Below are positions 8,468 through 16,055 of a DNA stretch of 26,972 nucleotides, one piece after another. A program made the position numbers and the translations under genes. The stretch lies in the IMG/VR virus record IMGVR_UViG_3300031566_000308, positions 1 through 26,972 of that record, one strand, 5' to 3'. Positions within the stretch are counted from its first letter, which is position 1. Each line of letters opens with the position of its first letter. The notes beneath the pieces are model-generated. The model searched no databases and was not told the origin of the DNA. It saw only the letters and a list, made by a program, of their open reading frames with translations. The DNA comes from a virus.

Positions 8468-9514
8468 CTAACAAATCAAATGTCCTTGGATATATGTAGT
8501 GTTTGCAGCAATATCGATGCACTTAGTACCATTTAATACTGCCAAAAGAATATTGCACGTATCGTTTGCATCCATTTTAACCTCTATGCTTGCTGAAAAA
8601 GTTAAATAGCCGCCATAACTACAAGCATAAGGATTTAATACCGTTGCGACATAATTTCCGTTTGACAGGATAAAAAATAAAACCAAATAATTATTAGCTG
8701 CCAAATATCCACCAGTATCAAGGGTGGCAGTAAATAGGTATTTACCGTCAACAGGCGCAGTAAAAGCACCATTACTGAAATTATTTCCTTGGTCGTAAAT
8801 TTCCGTCCATATCGCGCCCGTTATTGAAAAATTAGTTCCATCTCCGGTTACATCGACTTGGGTAGTGTTCAGATAAGCGCGAAATGCCGGTTGACTTGGA
8901 TTGAGCATTTCTCCATTGTCAGATACCGAGATCGTTGATTCCTGGATGTTCCTGGATCCCCCATCACCCCGGGTTAATTTATTATCGGCTAAAACCGCTG
9001 TTGATTCTGTCAAGGTGATGGGTTTGCCCGAAACCTTTGTCCAGGCTGATTTTTGTTCGTCTGCTGCCTCTCCTGACAGACCGGTTATTGATATTTCATC
9101 AACGCCGCCGTTTTCATGGTCGGCGGCGTGATCTGTAGGAAAGGTTATTTCATCAGCTCCCCCCGGTTCATGGCTTGCGTGGTGTGGTGTTGGATCGAAA
9201 GTCAAAGGCTTGCCCGAAACCTTTGTCCAGGCTGATTTTTGTTCGTCTGCTGCCTCTCCGCTTAAAGCGGCAATTGATATTTCATCAGCGCCGCCATCCT
9301 GGTGAACGACGGCATGTTTGGCCAAAGATTTTGGGCTGATATTGCGCAGAATGCGCCCTTTGATATCCGGATCCTGGCCGATGGCGTCAACCTGATCGAG
9401 TCTTAGGCCGATATCCTGCAACACTCGATTAATTTCCGAGATGGAAACCTGGCCGATTCTATATTGGCGCCGGCGGGTATTGGTTGGCGCTGAATTTGAT
9501 TTCGGGTTGCTCAT
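8468..9514 (-). CDS. tail fibre/adhesin with C-terminal C1q-like head
   Basis: The 348-residue protein starts in an ATGA overlap with the nozzle-like gene. Residues about 1-60 (RRRQYRIGQVSISEINRVLQ) are a probable virion-anchoring segment. The stem at about 65-170 has repeated H-x2-GG(A/V)DEI motifs, with two identical blocks around SGEAADEQKSAWTKVSGKP. Residues about 210-348 match the C1q/TNF-like jelly-roll: FRAYLN, VTGDGTNFSITGAIW, a GAFTAPVDGKYLF strand pair, and alternating strands to the C-terminus. C1q-like heads occur on phage and bacterial adhesins, so the likely role is receptor binding. A homotrimer is expected from the fold. Confidence 0.85.
   Translation of the reverse strand: MSNPKSNSAPTNTRRRQYRIGQVSISEINRVLQDIGLRLDQVDAIGQDPDIKGRILRNISPKSLAKHAVVHQDGGADEISIAALSGEAADEQKSAWTKVSGKPLTFDPTPHHASHEPGGADEITFPTDHAADHENGGVDEISITGLSGEAADEQKSAWTKVSGKPITLTESTAVLADNKLTRGDGGSRNIQESTISVSDNGEMLNPSQPAFRAYLNTTQVDVTGDGTNFSITGAIWTEIYDQGNNFSNGAFTAPVDGKYLFTATLDTGGYLAANNYLVLFFILSNGNYVATVLNPYACSYGGYLTFSASIEVKMDANDTCNILLAVLNGTKCIDIAANTTYIQGHLIC
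9024..9259 (-). repeat. identical 50-bp direct repeats in the fibre stem
   Basis: Positions 9024-9073 and 9210-9259 are identical over 50 bp. The offset is 186 bp, exactly 62 codons, so recombination between the copies would delete or duplicate stem sequence in frame. The repeats encode part of the GEAADEQKSAWTKVSGKP block. Confidence 0.9.
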
Positions 9515-11637
9515 GGCGAATACCTTATAACAACTTCATCCACCTGGCCGGTACCGGTCAATTTATATTGTGCGGCCCTGGCATTGATTTCAGCCGAAAA
9601 ATTGAGCGTTCGATTTCGCTCCATGGTAAAAGACAGGGCTTTTGTGGCTTGCTGAAGACCATCCGCATAAAGTGTCGCGGTAATGGTTCCGGATCCGCGG
9701 ACCTCGATCCCCTGAAACGGTTTATCCCCCGGATGCGCTCCGACGATATCCCCGCTCTGCCAGGTCCAGGTTAAAGATCCGGATCCGCCGAAAAGTTTTT
9801 GCACGCCCGCGGAATCGATATAATACAGATCGCCGGTATCCGGCCGGACATGTGCGGCATATGCGATAATGTCCAGGGTAAACCAAATGGCTGTTTTCGG
9901 TCGGGTATCCACCACTAGGACGCCGGCGGAATGAAACAGATATAAAACACCGTCGTTTTCGATCATGAACGCACCGGCGCTGCTCACGTTGTTTTTGAAC
10001 CAATCCTCGGTAAATCGATCGTCTGAAACGACAATGGTTTCCGCCAGGTTGAAAAGCACGGTCCCGGAATCAGACAGGTATGCCACGCCTTTGGATGTTT
10101 TACATGCCGCGGTACCGATACACGGTTCTTCGCCCAGAACTTTGGACGGCTGAAGCAATTCGGGATGTGTGCCGTCTACCCGGAGCGGTCCTGTTTCCGT
10201 CAAAACTGACACCGTGCCGGCAAAGGGAATTACCCGTTTGATATCCGACGGCATATTCATATTGTAGAAAGAGGGCCATGCATCCGGATAGCCGGGTTCA
10301 GACCAATACAGCGTTGATCCTTTCCAGGCAAATATCATACCGGTAAAAGGTTCCGTAATCAGGCCGTCGAAAGTGACTTTTGGCTTATCGAAACCAATGG
10401 AATTGCCCTGGTCGGATGTGTACCAGGTCGTGGGAGAGGCGCCAAGATCCGCATCGGCATTGTTATCGTCATACGTGGACGTACCGGCGGCCACCTGGGC
10501 AACAAATTGATAGGCTCCGCTTGAATTGCTGATACGATAAATATTCCAATACGTGACATTAGAATCTGATATGGCCGGCCGGGTAATCCGAATAAATTCA
10601 TATTCGGCAATTATTTCACTTGACACTGCAGAAGGCCCGGACTCATCTTTATATCCATTAACATTGCGAGTGGTTGTGAGAACGTATGTATAGGTATCGT
10701 TCAAATTTCCGGGATTGGTTTCTGTGTGATGCTTGATATATCCATCGACTTTTCCATCCGGATCCTTATCATCGATCAAACGAACGTAAATGGTATTAAA
10801 TCCCAATGAATCATTGTCGCCATAATCCCATTCACCCACCAAAAGGCTGCCGGTCGTGCCTTCATTAGCATCGGCATCAGAACCCAACTCAAGTCTGTCC
10901 GGATAAGATAGAGTAGGATCCCAAAGCTCAAATATAAAATCGTTGTCTTTCGTATCCGGATCCGCATCGCCAACAAGCCTTACATATACGGTATTATATC
11001 CCAACGTATCATTATCCCCCCAATTCCATTCACCGACGGCCAGGGTTCCCAGGGTTCCTTTGGTCGCAACCATTAAATCCATTGTTAAAGCATCCGGCGG
11101 CGTTAGTCCTGGATCTCCGCCGCCGGCGGCTTCGCAGTAATACTCATTTGGTGTTGCTGGAGATGACGTCCATTTATAACTGGAGTTCCTAATACTTGCA
11201 TACGTTACACATAAGTATTCAATGGGCATGGTTTTAGATCGTGTCCAACCATATGGATCTGCAGTGATATCCAATGTTGTTCTTGCGGTTTGACTTTCAA
11301 GCGTTGGCGCTCCAAGGCGGGTTTGGCCCAAGGGTGCTGCAGTCCCGTTGACTTTCTTGTACGGTACTCCGCCGGACAGGTAAATCAACAGATCAAAATT
11401 CCCGATCTTCCAATTCAGATAATGTTTGTTGTTTCCGGTTTGCCAGGCGCCGTTATAAAAAAAAAGAGAGTTGTATAAATTCGTATCCGCTTTCTGAAGA
11501 ACGGCATCGGCCAGGGGTTTGATCTTTCCGGATGAAAGATCGCAGTTCTCCGCGGTCCGGGCAAATCCCTTTTTTAATGCAGGATCATACCGCGGGGCAA
11601 TGCCCTGGTGGCTGGATATGATAATGGGTCTGCTCAT
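9511..11637 (-). CDS. tail nozzle / tubular-type protein, 708 aa
   Basis: This large beta-rich protein resembles podovirus nozzle proteins (T7 gp12-like, P22 gp10-like beta-propeller tail components). The opening RPIIISSHQGIAPRYDPALK, the repeated GSxxxYWSEPGYPDAWP region (about 420-450) and GTVSVLTETGPLRVDGTHP are propeller-like blades; the final ~100 residues form another beta domain. About 66 residues are duplicated near 195-320 (GEWNWGDNDTLGYNTVYVRL and GEWDYGDNDSLGFNTIYVRL). The ATG at 11637 overlaps the upstream stop as ATGA, and was preferred to an in-frame GTG at 11676. It lies between the adaptor and fibre genes, as expected of a nozzle. Confidence 0.75.
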   Translation of the reverse strand: MSRPIIISSHQGIAPRYDPALKKGFARTAENCDLSSGKIKPLADAVLQKADTNLYNSLFFYNGAWQTGNNKHYLNWKIGNFDLLIYLSGGVPYKKVNGTAAPLGQTRLGAPTLESQTARTTLDITADPYGWTRSKTMPIEYLCVTYASIRNSSYKWTSSPATPNEYYCEAAGGGDPGLTPPDALTMDLMVATKGTLGTLAVGEWNWGDNDTLGYNTVYVRLVGDADPDTKDNDFIFELWDPTLSYPDRLELGSDADANEGTTGSLLVGEWDYGDNDSLGFNTIYVRLIDDKDPDGKVDGYIKHHTETNPGNLNDTYTYVLTTTRNVNGYKDESGPSAVSSEIIAEYEFIRITRPAISDSNVTYWNIYRISNSSGAYQFVAQVAAGTSTYDDNNADADLGASPTTWYTSDQGNSIGFDKPKVTFDGLITEPFTGMIFAWKGSTLYWSEPGYPDAWPSFYNMNMPSDIKRVIPFAGTVSVLTETGPLRVDGTHPELLQPSKVLGEEPCIGTAACKTSKGVAYLSDSGTVLFNLAETIVVSDDRFTEDWFKNNVSSAGAFMIENDGVLYLFHSAGVLVVDTRPKTAIWFTLDIIAYAAHVRPDTGDLYYIDSAGVQKLFGGSGSLTWTWQSGDIVGAHPGDKPFQGIEVRGSGTITATLYADGLQQATKALSFTMERNRTLNFSAEINARAAQYKLTGTGQVDEVVIRYSP
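10792..11036 (-). repeat. diverged internal duplication in the nozzle-like gene
   Basis: The stretch around 10792-10840 and that around 10990-11036 are diverged copies offset by 198 bp (66 codons). Both encode G-E-W-(N/D)-x-GDND(T/S)LG(Y/F)NT(V/I)YVRL followed by an Asp-rich loop. This indicates a duplicated small beta domain inserted in the protein. Confidence 0.8.
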
Positions 11638-12047
11638 TTCTGACTCAGCGCCGTGTATTTTCGTGGATAGGTCCACATTACCAGCTGGGGATTTTGTCGC
11701 CGGGTGCCCAGGTGGGTGAAGGTTTCACCGATACCGATCCGTTTAATGCCTACTCCGATAGCCGCCTCGATGATTTTCCATCGGCAAGAAGAGTTTCGGG
11801 TTAAAATATCTACGCCTTCTCCGAACAAATGATCCGAAGCCTTTTTCCCGCCGACCTCTTTATTGTGTTTTTTGCATCGATACCCGGATTCGATATCAAA
11901 TCGTATTCTTGCTTCTGATCGGGCCTGTTGCAATTTCCACAAAAACAAGCTTTGCATTTTATTTTCACCGCAGCATGGACAGACAAATTCATGTTCACCA
12001 AAATTATCCAATTCTATATCCACGCCGTCGGGCATAATGATAATCAT
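11634..12047 (-). CDS. M15-family peptidase (peptidoglycan-cleaving), 137 aa
   Basis: The core SGYRCKKHNKEVGGKKASDH plus LFGEGVD matches peptidase family M15 (VanY / Peptidase_M15_3 type). H73, D80 and H112 (in GETFTH) are the likely zinc ligands. These enzymes cut peptide stems of peptidoglycan. An N-terminal VCPCCGENKM knuckle (C23, C25, C26) suggests a second small metal site. The start has AAGGTAAGGA just upstream. It sits within the tail operon between adaptor and nozzle rather than next to a holin, so it may be virion-associated and aid entry; a role as the endolysin cannot be excluded. Confidence 0.85.
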   Translation of the reverse strand: MIIIMPDGVDIELDNFGEHEFVCPCCGENKMQSLFLWKLQQARSEARIRFDIESGYRCKKHNKEVGGKKASDHLFGEGVDILTRNSSCRWKIIEAAIGVGIKRIGIGETFTHLGTRRQNPQLVMWTYPRKYTALSQK

Positions 12048-12075
12048 GTCCTTACCTTTTCACCTTCTATCTCTG

Positions 12076-12777
12076 TCAAACCGGCCTCACATCGTCATAT
12101 GCGGTTAAATTTCGATATTCATCGGCAATTGCTTCCAGTGTCCATTTCCGGTACATGAAATCCATTTCAAGGGATTTCAGCAAGTCTTGTTCATCCCCTT
12201 CATCCAAAAGCCTGGACGCCGTTCCGTATGGAAACGCCTCGTAGGAAATCACCGGGATCTTGGTATCCGGGAAAGCATCTCCGGCGCTCATGTAGGCCGG
12301 AAGTGCGATATAGGTCACTTGCATGTTGTTTTCTTCCGAAGGCAATGCCTCGCCGTCTTCCGCCGGCGGACCGAACAGAATCACCTTCCCCGGACTGACG
12401 CTATCCAGGTGCCACTGATGCGTATTGGTCCCGGATGTTTGAGGACATCCAAGAAGATCGATGGCCAGCAATGCCGTCGGCCACATTGCGGGATTGTTGT
12501 TCCCGTTGAATCCCAACCTGGTCGGATATCCGTAAAAGCGCAACGTGCCGTCTTCTTCAACCAGGGTTTTGATATCGTACTCGTGAACACTCTTTTTCAG
12601 CTGAACATTGATTTCCTCTTTGATCATCCGCGTCTTTAGACAGAAATCAAGAACAACGTCATTCAATGCCTGTGCCGCTCGGGTTAAACTCCATCGTTCG
12701 CCCAGGGGATCCCCGGCCAATAGAAGCGCCTTTCTGGAAAGCGCATTACGATCTTTTCTATATTCTGACAGAAGCAT
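12076..12777 (-). CDS. head-tail adaptor-like protein 2, 233 aa
   Basis: The helical N-terminus (WSLTRAAQALNDVVLDFCLKTRMIKEEINVQL) and C-terminus (a stretch equivalent to the IPEYIHKDLKYGVADRLL block, then a charged helix) parallel the 294-aa protein encoded two genes upstream. This matches the layout of podovirus adaptor or gatekeeper proteins (T7 gp11 / P22 gp4 class), which form the ring below the portal. The middle is a beta-rich insertion. The ribosome site is weak (AGGG about 10 nt upstream). Confidence 0.65.
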   Translation of the reverse strand: MLLSEYRKDRNALSRKALLLAGDPLGERWSLTRAAQALNDVVLDFCLKTRMIKEEINVQLKKSVHEYDIKTLVEEDGTLRFYGYPTRLGFNGNNNPAMWPTALLAIDLLGCPQTSGTNTHQWHLDSVSPGKVILFGPPAEDGEALPSEENNMQVTYIALPAYMSAGDAFPDTKIPVISYEAFPYGTASRLLDEGDEQDLLKSLEMDFMYRKWTLEAIADEYRNLTAYDDVRPV

Positions 12778-12788
12778 TTAAAAAAACC

Positions 12789-12986
12789 CTATACATCTAT
12801 TCGAATATGATGTGACTCACAATTATCATTAGTACAGTGAAAGGTGCAGGCAGGAGTACTATATATCTCACTACCACAAAATTCACACATATCCCCCGTT
12901 AATAAATCCTGATCGTATAAATCATCAGCTTCACTGTACTCGTATTTATCTGCAACCATGGCAGGTTGAACATTGTCGGCAACCAT
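12789..12986 (-). CDS. small zinc-ribbon protein, 65 aa
   Basis: GAGGG lies 4-5 nt before the ATG at 12986; an earlier TTG at 13016 is in frame but would overlap more of the micro-gene upstream. The acidic N-terminus (EYSEADDLYDQDLLTGD) is followed by C34-x2-C37 and C47-x3-C51-x4-C56-x2-HH, a likely single zinc ribbon. Its first 41 bp overlap, in a different frame, the end of the 42-codon CxxC peptide gene. Function is unknown; similar Cys-rich proteins are common in phage structural operons. Confidence 0.6.
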   Translation of the reverse strand: MVADNVQPAMVADKYEYSEADDLYDQDLLTGDMCEFCGSEIYSTPACTFHCTNDNCESHHIRIDV

Positions 12987-13074
12987 ATTTCCCTCTTTTT
13001 TTCTTAATAGCATCAAACATGAATGTCATGTTTTTAACCAATTCATATTTTGGTTTAATGTATTTTTTCTTCAT
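12946..13074 (-). CDS. CXXCH-containing Cys-cluster micropeptide A, 42 aa
   Basis: An ATG at 13074, 11 bp after the stop of the 294-aa adaptor gene, opens a 42-codon frame (checked codon by codon) ending TAA at 12946. The product starts MKKKYIKPKYELVKNMTF, continues MFDAI and a KKKRGKYG linker, and ends CRQCSTCHGCR. It is clearly paralogous to the peptide at 17068-17241: both have PK, MTF-x2-D-x-I, a Gly-Lys linker, and C-x2-C-x2-C-x2-C at the very C-terminus, with CXXCH inside. The conserved pattern in two different loci argues strongly that both are real genes. The ribosome site is weak (GAG about 15 nt upstream), so coupling to the adaptor is likely. No signal peptide. Possible roles include metal binding, [Fe-S] binding, disulfide crosslinking or a modified peptide; none is shown. 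Confidence 0.75.
   Translation of the reverse strand: MKKKYIKPKYELVKNMTFMFDAIKKKRGKYGCRQCSTCHGCR
13015..13033. repeat. perfect 8-bp inverted repeat with 3-nt loop
   Basis: AAACATGA and TCATGTTT flank ATG. It lies inside the 42-codon micro-gene, so it is probably coding-driven; a short T run follows on the plus strand, but the stem is AT-rich and unlikely to terminate. Confidence 0.5.
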
Positions 13075-13085
13075 AATAATTGATT

Positions 13086-13970
13086 TTACTCAGATGGATA
13101 ATCAAACAGTTCGCCGCTCATTGGACCGGTCACGCCGCCGCCGGGGATCCCCGCATCATCCAGCGGCCCTTTATGCTCGGCGTTATACTGAAGATCCTTG
13201 ACGGCCCCGTACCATTTCGGACCGAACTTCTTTTTTTTGACTTGATGGACTCTAAGCCGGGATCCGGTCAACAGCCGGTCGGCAACACCGTATTTTAAAT
13301 CCTTGTGAATATACTCCGGTATTTCACTGTCGATATACTGATTCGGGTTGTCCGGAAACTCCGGCGCTCTCACGAACGAAAGCATGATGTTCCCATACGG
13401 TGAAATAATCTCCCGGATAATTTGGCCGTCGCCGGACCGGGTAAACGGCACCCCGGATATTCGCCGTAAAGCCAGGTTGTCATCGTAAGGCAAAACATTG
13501 CCGTCTTCATCCACAACCCGCCGTAAAAGACCGTAATCGCTATCACGGGTAAAGCTCGATCCTGCCGCGCTCGGCGTCGGGTAAAATCCGATCTTACCGA
13601 AATCGATATTATCCTTAAAGAATTCTCGCGGAAAACCTTCCTCTACCATGCCGCGGCCTGATCGATCATATTCAGCCATGGACCGCGGCAAGACCACCGT
13701 GCCGGATAGGCCGTGGATCCCGACCCTTAATATCCGGATGCAATCACCGAACAGATCATAAATGGCCACATCTTCCTTCAAGGGAAGAATCCGAACAGCC
13801 TTTAATACTCCCGTTCGTCGAACCATATCCAAAACCGTATCTTTTAAAGCGGTTTCAGCTTCTTCCCAGGACCATTTTTTGCCGTCTGATCCGGACGCCC
13901 GGAAATCATTGCAAAGCCGAAGGGTATCGTCTAAAATTTGCAATACGGTTCTGGCATAGGGACTAGCCAT
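13086..13970 (-). CDS. head-tail adaptor-like protein 1, 294 aa
   Basis: The N-terminal helix bundle (WSWEEAETALKDTVLDMVRRTGVLKAVRILPL) and the C-terminal helices (SEIPEYIHKDLKYGVADRLL) bracket a beta-rich centre with a FGDCIRILRVGI motif. This is the arrangement of podovirus adaptor proteins that dock below the portal. It shares local similarity with the 233-aa protein downstream, so the pair are probably duplicated and diverged ring proteins. It overlaps the preceding gene by 8 bp. Confidence 0.65.
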   Translation of the reverse strand: MASPYARTVLQILDDTLRLCNDFRASGSDGKKWSWEEAETALKDTVLDMVRRTGVLKAVRILPLKEDVAIYDLFGDCIRILRVGIHGLSGTVVLPRSMAEYDRSGRGMVEEGFPREFFKDNIDFGKIGFYPTPSAAGSSFTRDSDYGLLRRVVDEDGNVLPYDDNLALRRISGVPFTRSGDGQIIREIISPYGNIMLSFVRAPEFPDNPNQYIDSEIPEYIHKDLKYGVADRLLTGSRLRVHQVKKKKFGPKWYGAVKDLQYNAEHKGPLDDAGIPGGGVTGPMSGELFDYPSE

Positions 13971-14364
13971 ATATCGCCTTATCGGCTTCCTGATCGGTGA
14001 TGCTGCGTTTAAGCGCGATTTTTCGAAGCTTATTGAAATCTTTAGCGGTTATCCACCCCACCAACTCAAACGGAAACCGCGGCGCGTGAGACACCACTTT
14101 CCGCCGGCGAACCATATCCACGTCGCCGCCGGCGGAATCCTCAGACTCCACAACGGGTTCAGTCGCGTTTCGCAGGGCATGAACCACTTCCAGCTTGACC
14201 GGGATAAATTCAATTCGCTTCATCCTGACAGGATTTCCGTTCACCCGAACGTAGATAATGTCAGGATCCTGCTTTCGGGTTTTCCCTGGAAATTTAATCA
14301 ATGCAAATTCCTTGGGCGCGTTTTTTGGCCGGTCATTCGGTTTTTCTTGGGTATTTTCTGTCAT
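13963..14364 (-). CDS. small phage head-module protein, 133 aa
   Basis: GGAGAAGAATT precedes the ATG. The central portion (YVRVNGNPVRMKRIEFIPVKLEVVHALRNA) follows the pattern of small podovirus proteins with a V-x-NG...I-x-R...VPV...vL-x-NA motif, found between capsid and adaptor genes. The N-terminus is Pro/Lys-rich, the C-terminus basic and helical. Function is unknown; a minor head or connector-associated role is a guess from position. Confidence 0.7.
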   Translation of the reverse strand: MTENTQEKPNDRPKNAPKEFALIKFPGKTRKQDPDIIYVRVNGNPVRMKRIEFIPVKLEVVHALRNATEPVVESEDSAGGDVDMVRRRKVVSHAPRFPFELVGWITAKDFNKLRKIALKRSITDQEADKAIYG

Positions 14365-14389
14365 AATTCTTCTCCGGTTGAATTCATAG

Positions 14390-14418
14390 GGGATCCCGGG
14401 GACTTGGGCCGGGATCCC
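14390..14418. repeat. perfect 10-bp inverted repeat (hairpin) in the 14365-14427 gap
   Basis: GGGATCCCGG (14390-14399) and CCGGGATCCC (14409-14418) flank a 9-nt loop. Each arm also contains a palindromic GGATCC. There is no T run on either side in the direction of transcription, so it is not a standard terminator; an RNA-processing or mRNA-stabilising hairpin just after the 169-aa gene is possible. Confidence 0.6.
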
Positions 14419-14427
14419 AGGTTTGAT

Positions 14428-14937
14428 TTACCGCGTAGCGATCCAGAGCAGCTGTTCGCCGCTGACATTCAGATCTGCGTCGGCGCCGATCTTAAATCCC
14501 GGCGTCGTCTTCAGCTTCATACCGTGCCTTGGATCGGGATCGACCGCATCGCCATAACATTGATACAAGGCCGCCGTAGCGGCGGCCCGTTCATAATGGC
14601 CGTTAACATAGATCTCTTCCTTGGAATTGAGATCCGTTAAATTATCGACCCAATTGCCGGATGCACTGTCAAAGACGATTTCATCGCCGCCGGGATATTC
14701 GCTGATCCCGTCGGCTGCCAGTAAAGCCCGAGTCGGTGCCGCTATTCCGCTTTCCTTAATACCTTCATCCAGTGCGGCAATGACTTTCATACCCTTCCAC
14801 CATTCAGCTTCGGGATAAAGTGCGCCGACATCTTCGGGATTGATGACCTTGACATGCCTGGGAATAAACCCCAGGCACACATTGATCACCGCGCCGGTAC
14901 CGTCACAGGTTCCATGCACTACACCACTTAATTCCAT
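14428..14937 (-). CDS. putative capsid decoration/minor head protein, 169 aa
   Basis: The N-terminus MELSGVVHGTCDGTGAVINVCLGFIPRHVKVIN matches a common small virion-protein start (…GTGAxIxVxLGFxPxxVxVxN). It follows the major capsid gene directly, as decoration or head-fibre proteins often do. The ribosome site AGAAGGAG lies 9 nt upstream. Residues are mainly beta/loop with no membrane or catalytic motifs. The gene is bracketed by hairpins at 14972-14998 and 14390-14418. Confidence 0.65.
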   Translation of the reverse strand: MELSGVVHGTCDGTGAVINVCLGFIPRHVKVINPEDVGALYPEAEWWKGMKVIAALDEGIKESGIAAPTRALLAADGISEYPGGDEIVFDSASGNWVDNLTDLNSKEEIYVNGHYERAAATAALYQCYGDAVDPDPRHGMKLKTTPGFKIGADADLNVSGEQLLWIATR

Positions 14938-14971
14938 GTCAATACTCCTTCTTGTTTATTTATTGGGTTAT

Positions 14972-14998
14972 GGGTTCAGAGCTTTAAGCCCTGAACCC
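14972..14998. repeat. hairpin between major capsid and decoration genes
   Basis: GGGTTCAG and CTGAACCC (8 bp) flank an inner GCTT/AAGC pairing. It lies between the capsid stop (15017) and the next ribosome site. No T run follows on the minus strand, so a role in partial attenuation or RNA processing, to keep capsid mRNA in excess, is only a suggestion. Confidence 0.55.
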
Positions 14999-15016
14999 CT
15001 TGACGCTACTTACACC

Positions 15017-16015
15017 CTATGTCGGATTTTCCGTCACCGCGCACTCGATTCTTTCCATCAGTTCATCGGACAGGATGCAGCCCGCGTGCCAGAATTTCCA
15101 GCCCAGGGTGCCGCGCTGGCCCAATGGATCGCCGCCCCTGGGTTTTGGGTTGACAACGGCGATGTTGCCGGAATTCACACCGCGAAGCGGCACCGTACAC
15201 CAGGCATCCGGAGCAACCACGATCACCGGATAGACATCGGCGTTTACGCCGGTCGTTGACAGCATGGCCCCCTTGGCACCGCCGGCATCCGCCCAGGGTG
15301 AGAACATGGTGGTCAACAGAAACCGGATGTTCTCTGCGGCGCAGACTTCATACGGCATGGCCTTGGATGGATCCGGATAGTTCTGAACCTTGGTACATCC
15401 GGCAATCCCGGTCAGATCGGCTTCGATATCGGTATGGCCGAATCCGACAAATGACGCACCAATGGGTTCTGTGGCGTATTTTGGTGATCCGGCCAAAATT
15501 TCCATGTAATATTCGGCATCCGATCCCCGGAGGCTTCTGATTACTTTTTTCAGATCACCCTTATCAAAAAAGGTGTTGACATCGGTTCGGGCAGCGCCGT
15601 TCGCATACAAAACGCTGGTTCCGCCCTTGAGAATCCCGATATTGAGATCTTCACGGGTCTCCCGCATTTGCCGGGATTGCAAACCTTTAAATTCTGCCAG
15701 AACCGGATCTTCGTGGGTATCCTGGATAACATCGGTAAGACCGATCCAGTCGCCGTATTGTTCTAACGTACATTGCACATCCACGTACTGCGGTTTGGTG
15801 CCTGGGGGAGTTACGCCTTCCTGCAATGGACCGGTGGCCCTTGCAAGTACCAGGTACCGGCGGAAGATCATCACCCGGCCCTTGCCTTTGGGCATGGGTT
15901 TTGTCTGGGCGGTCCGTTCCGTTACAATTCCCGGAACCGTCCGCTTGAGCAGCTTGCCCCAGGCCGCGAAATTGGTACGTGGAGAAATATCACCATAATG
16001 CGTATATTCGGACAT
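15017..16015 (-). CDS. major capsid protein, N4-gp56 family, 332 aa
   Basis: The motifs MIFRRYLVLARATGPLQEGVTP, CTLEQYGDWIGLTDVIQDTHEDPVL and a GGTSVLYANGA loop identify the N4-gp56 family of HK97-fold capsids. It builds the icosahedral shell. Length (332 aa) is at the lower end of that family's range. The ATG at 16015 is preceded by AAAAGGAG, a strong site fitting high expression. It lies directly downstream of the scaffold gene, the usual order. Confidence 0.92.
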   Translation of the reverse strand: MSEYTHYGDISPRTNFAAWGKLLKRTVPGIVTERTAQTKPMPKGKGRVMIFRRYLVLARATGPLQEGVTPPGTKPQYVDVQCTLEQYGDWIGLTDVIQDTHEDPVLAEFKGLQSRQMRETREDLNIGILKGGTSVLYANGAARTDVNTFFDKGDLKKVIRSLRGSDAEYYMEILAGSPKYATEPIGASFVGFGHTDIEADLTGIAGCTKVQNYPDPSKAMPYEVCAAENIRFLLTTMFSPWADAGGAKGAMLSTTGVNADVYPVIVVAPDAWCTVPLRGVNSGNIAVVNPKPRGGDPLGQRGTLGWKFWHAGCILSDELMERIECAVTENPT

Positions 16016-16055
16016 GATAAAAACTCCTTTTTATCCGCCGGTTTTTTTGGCGGAA

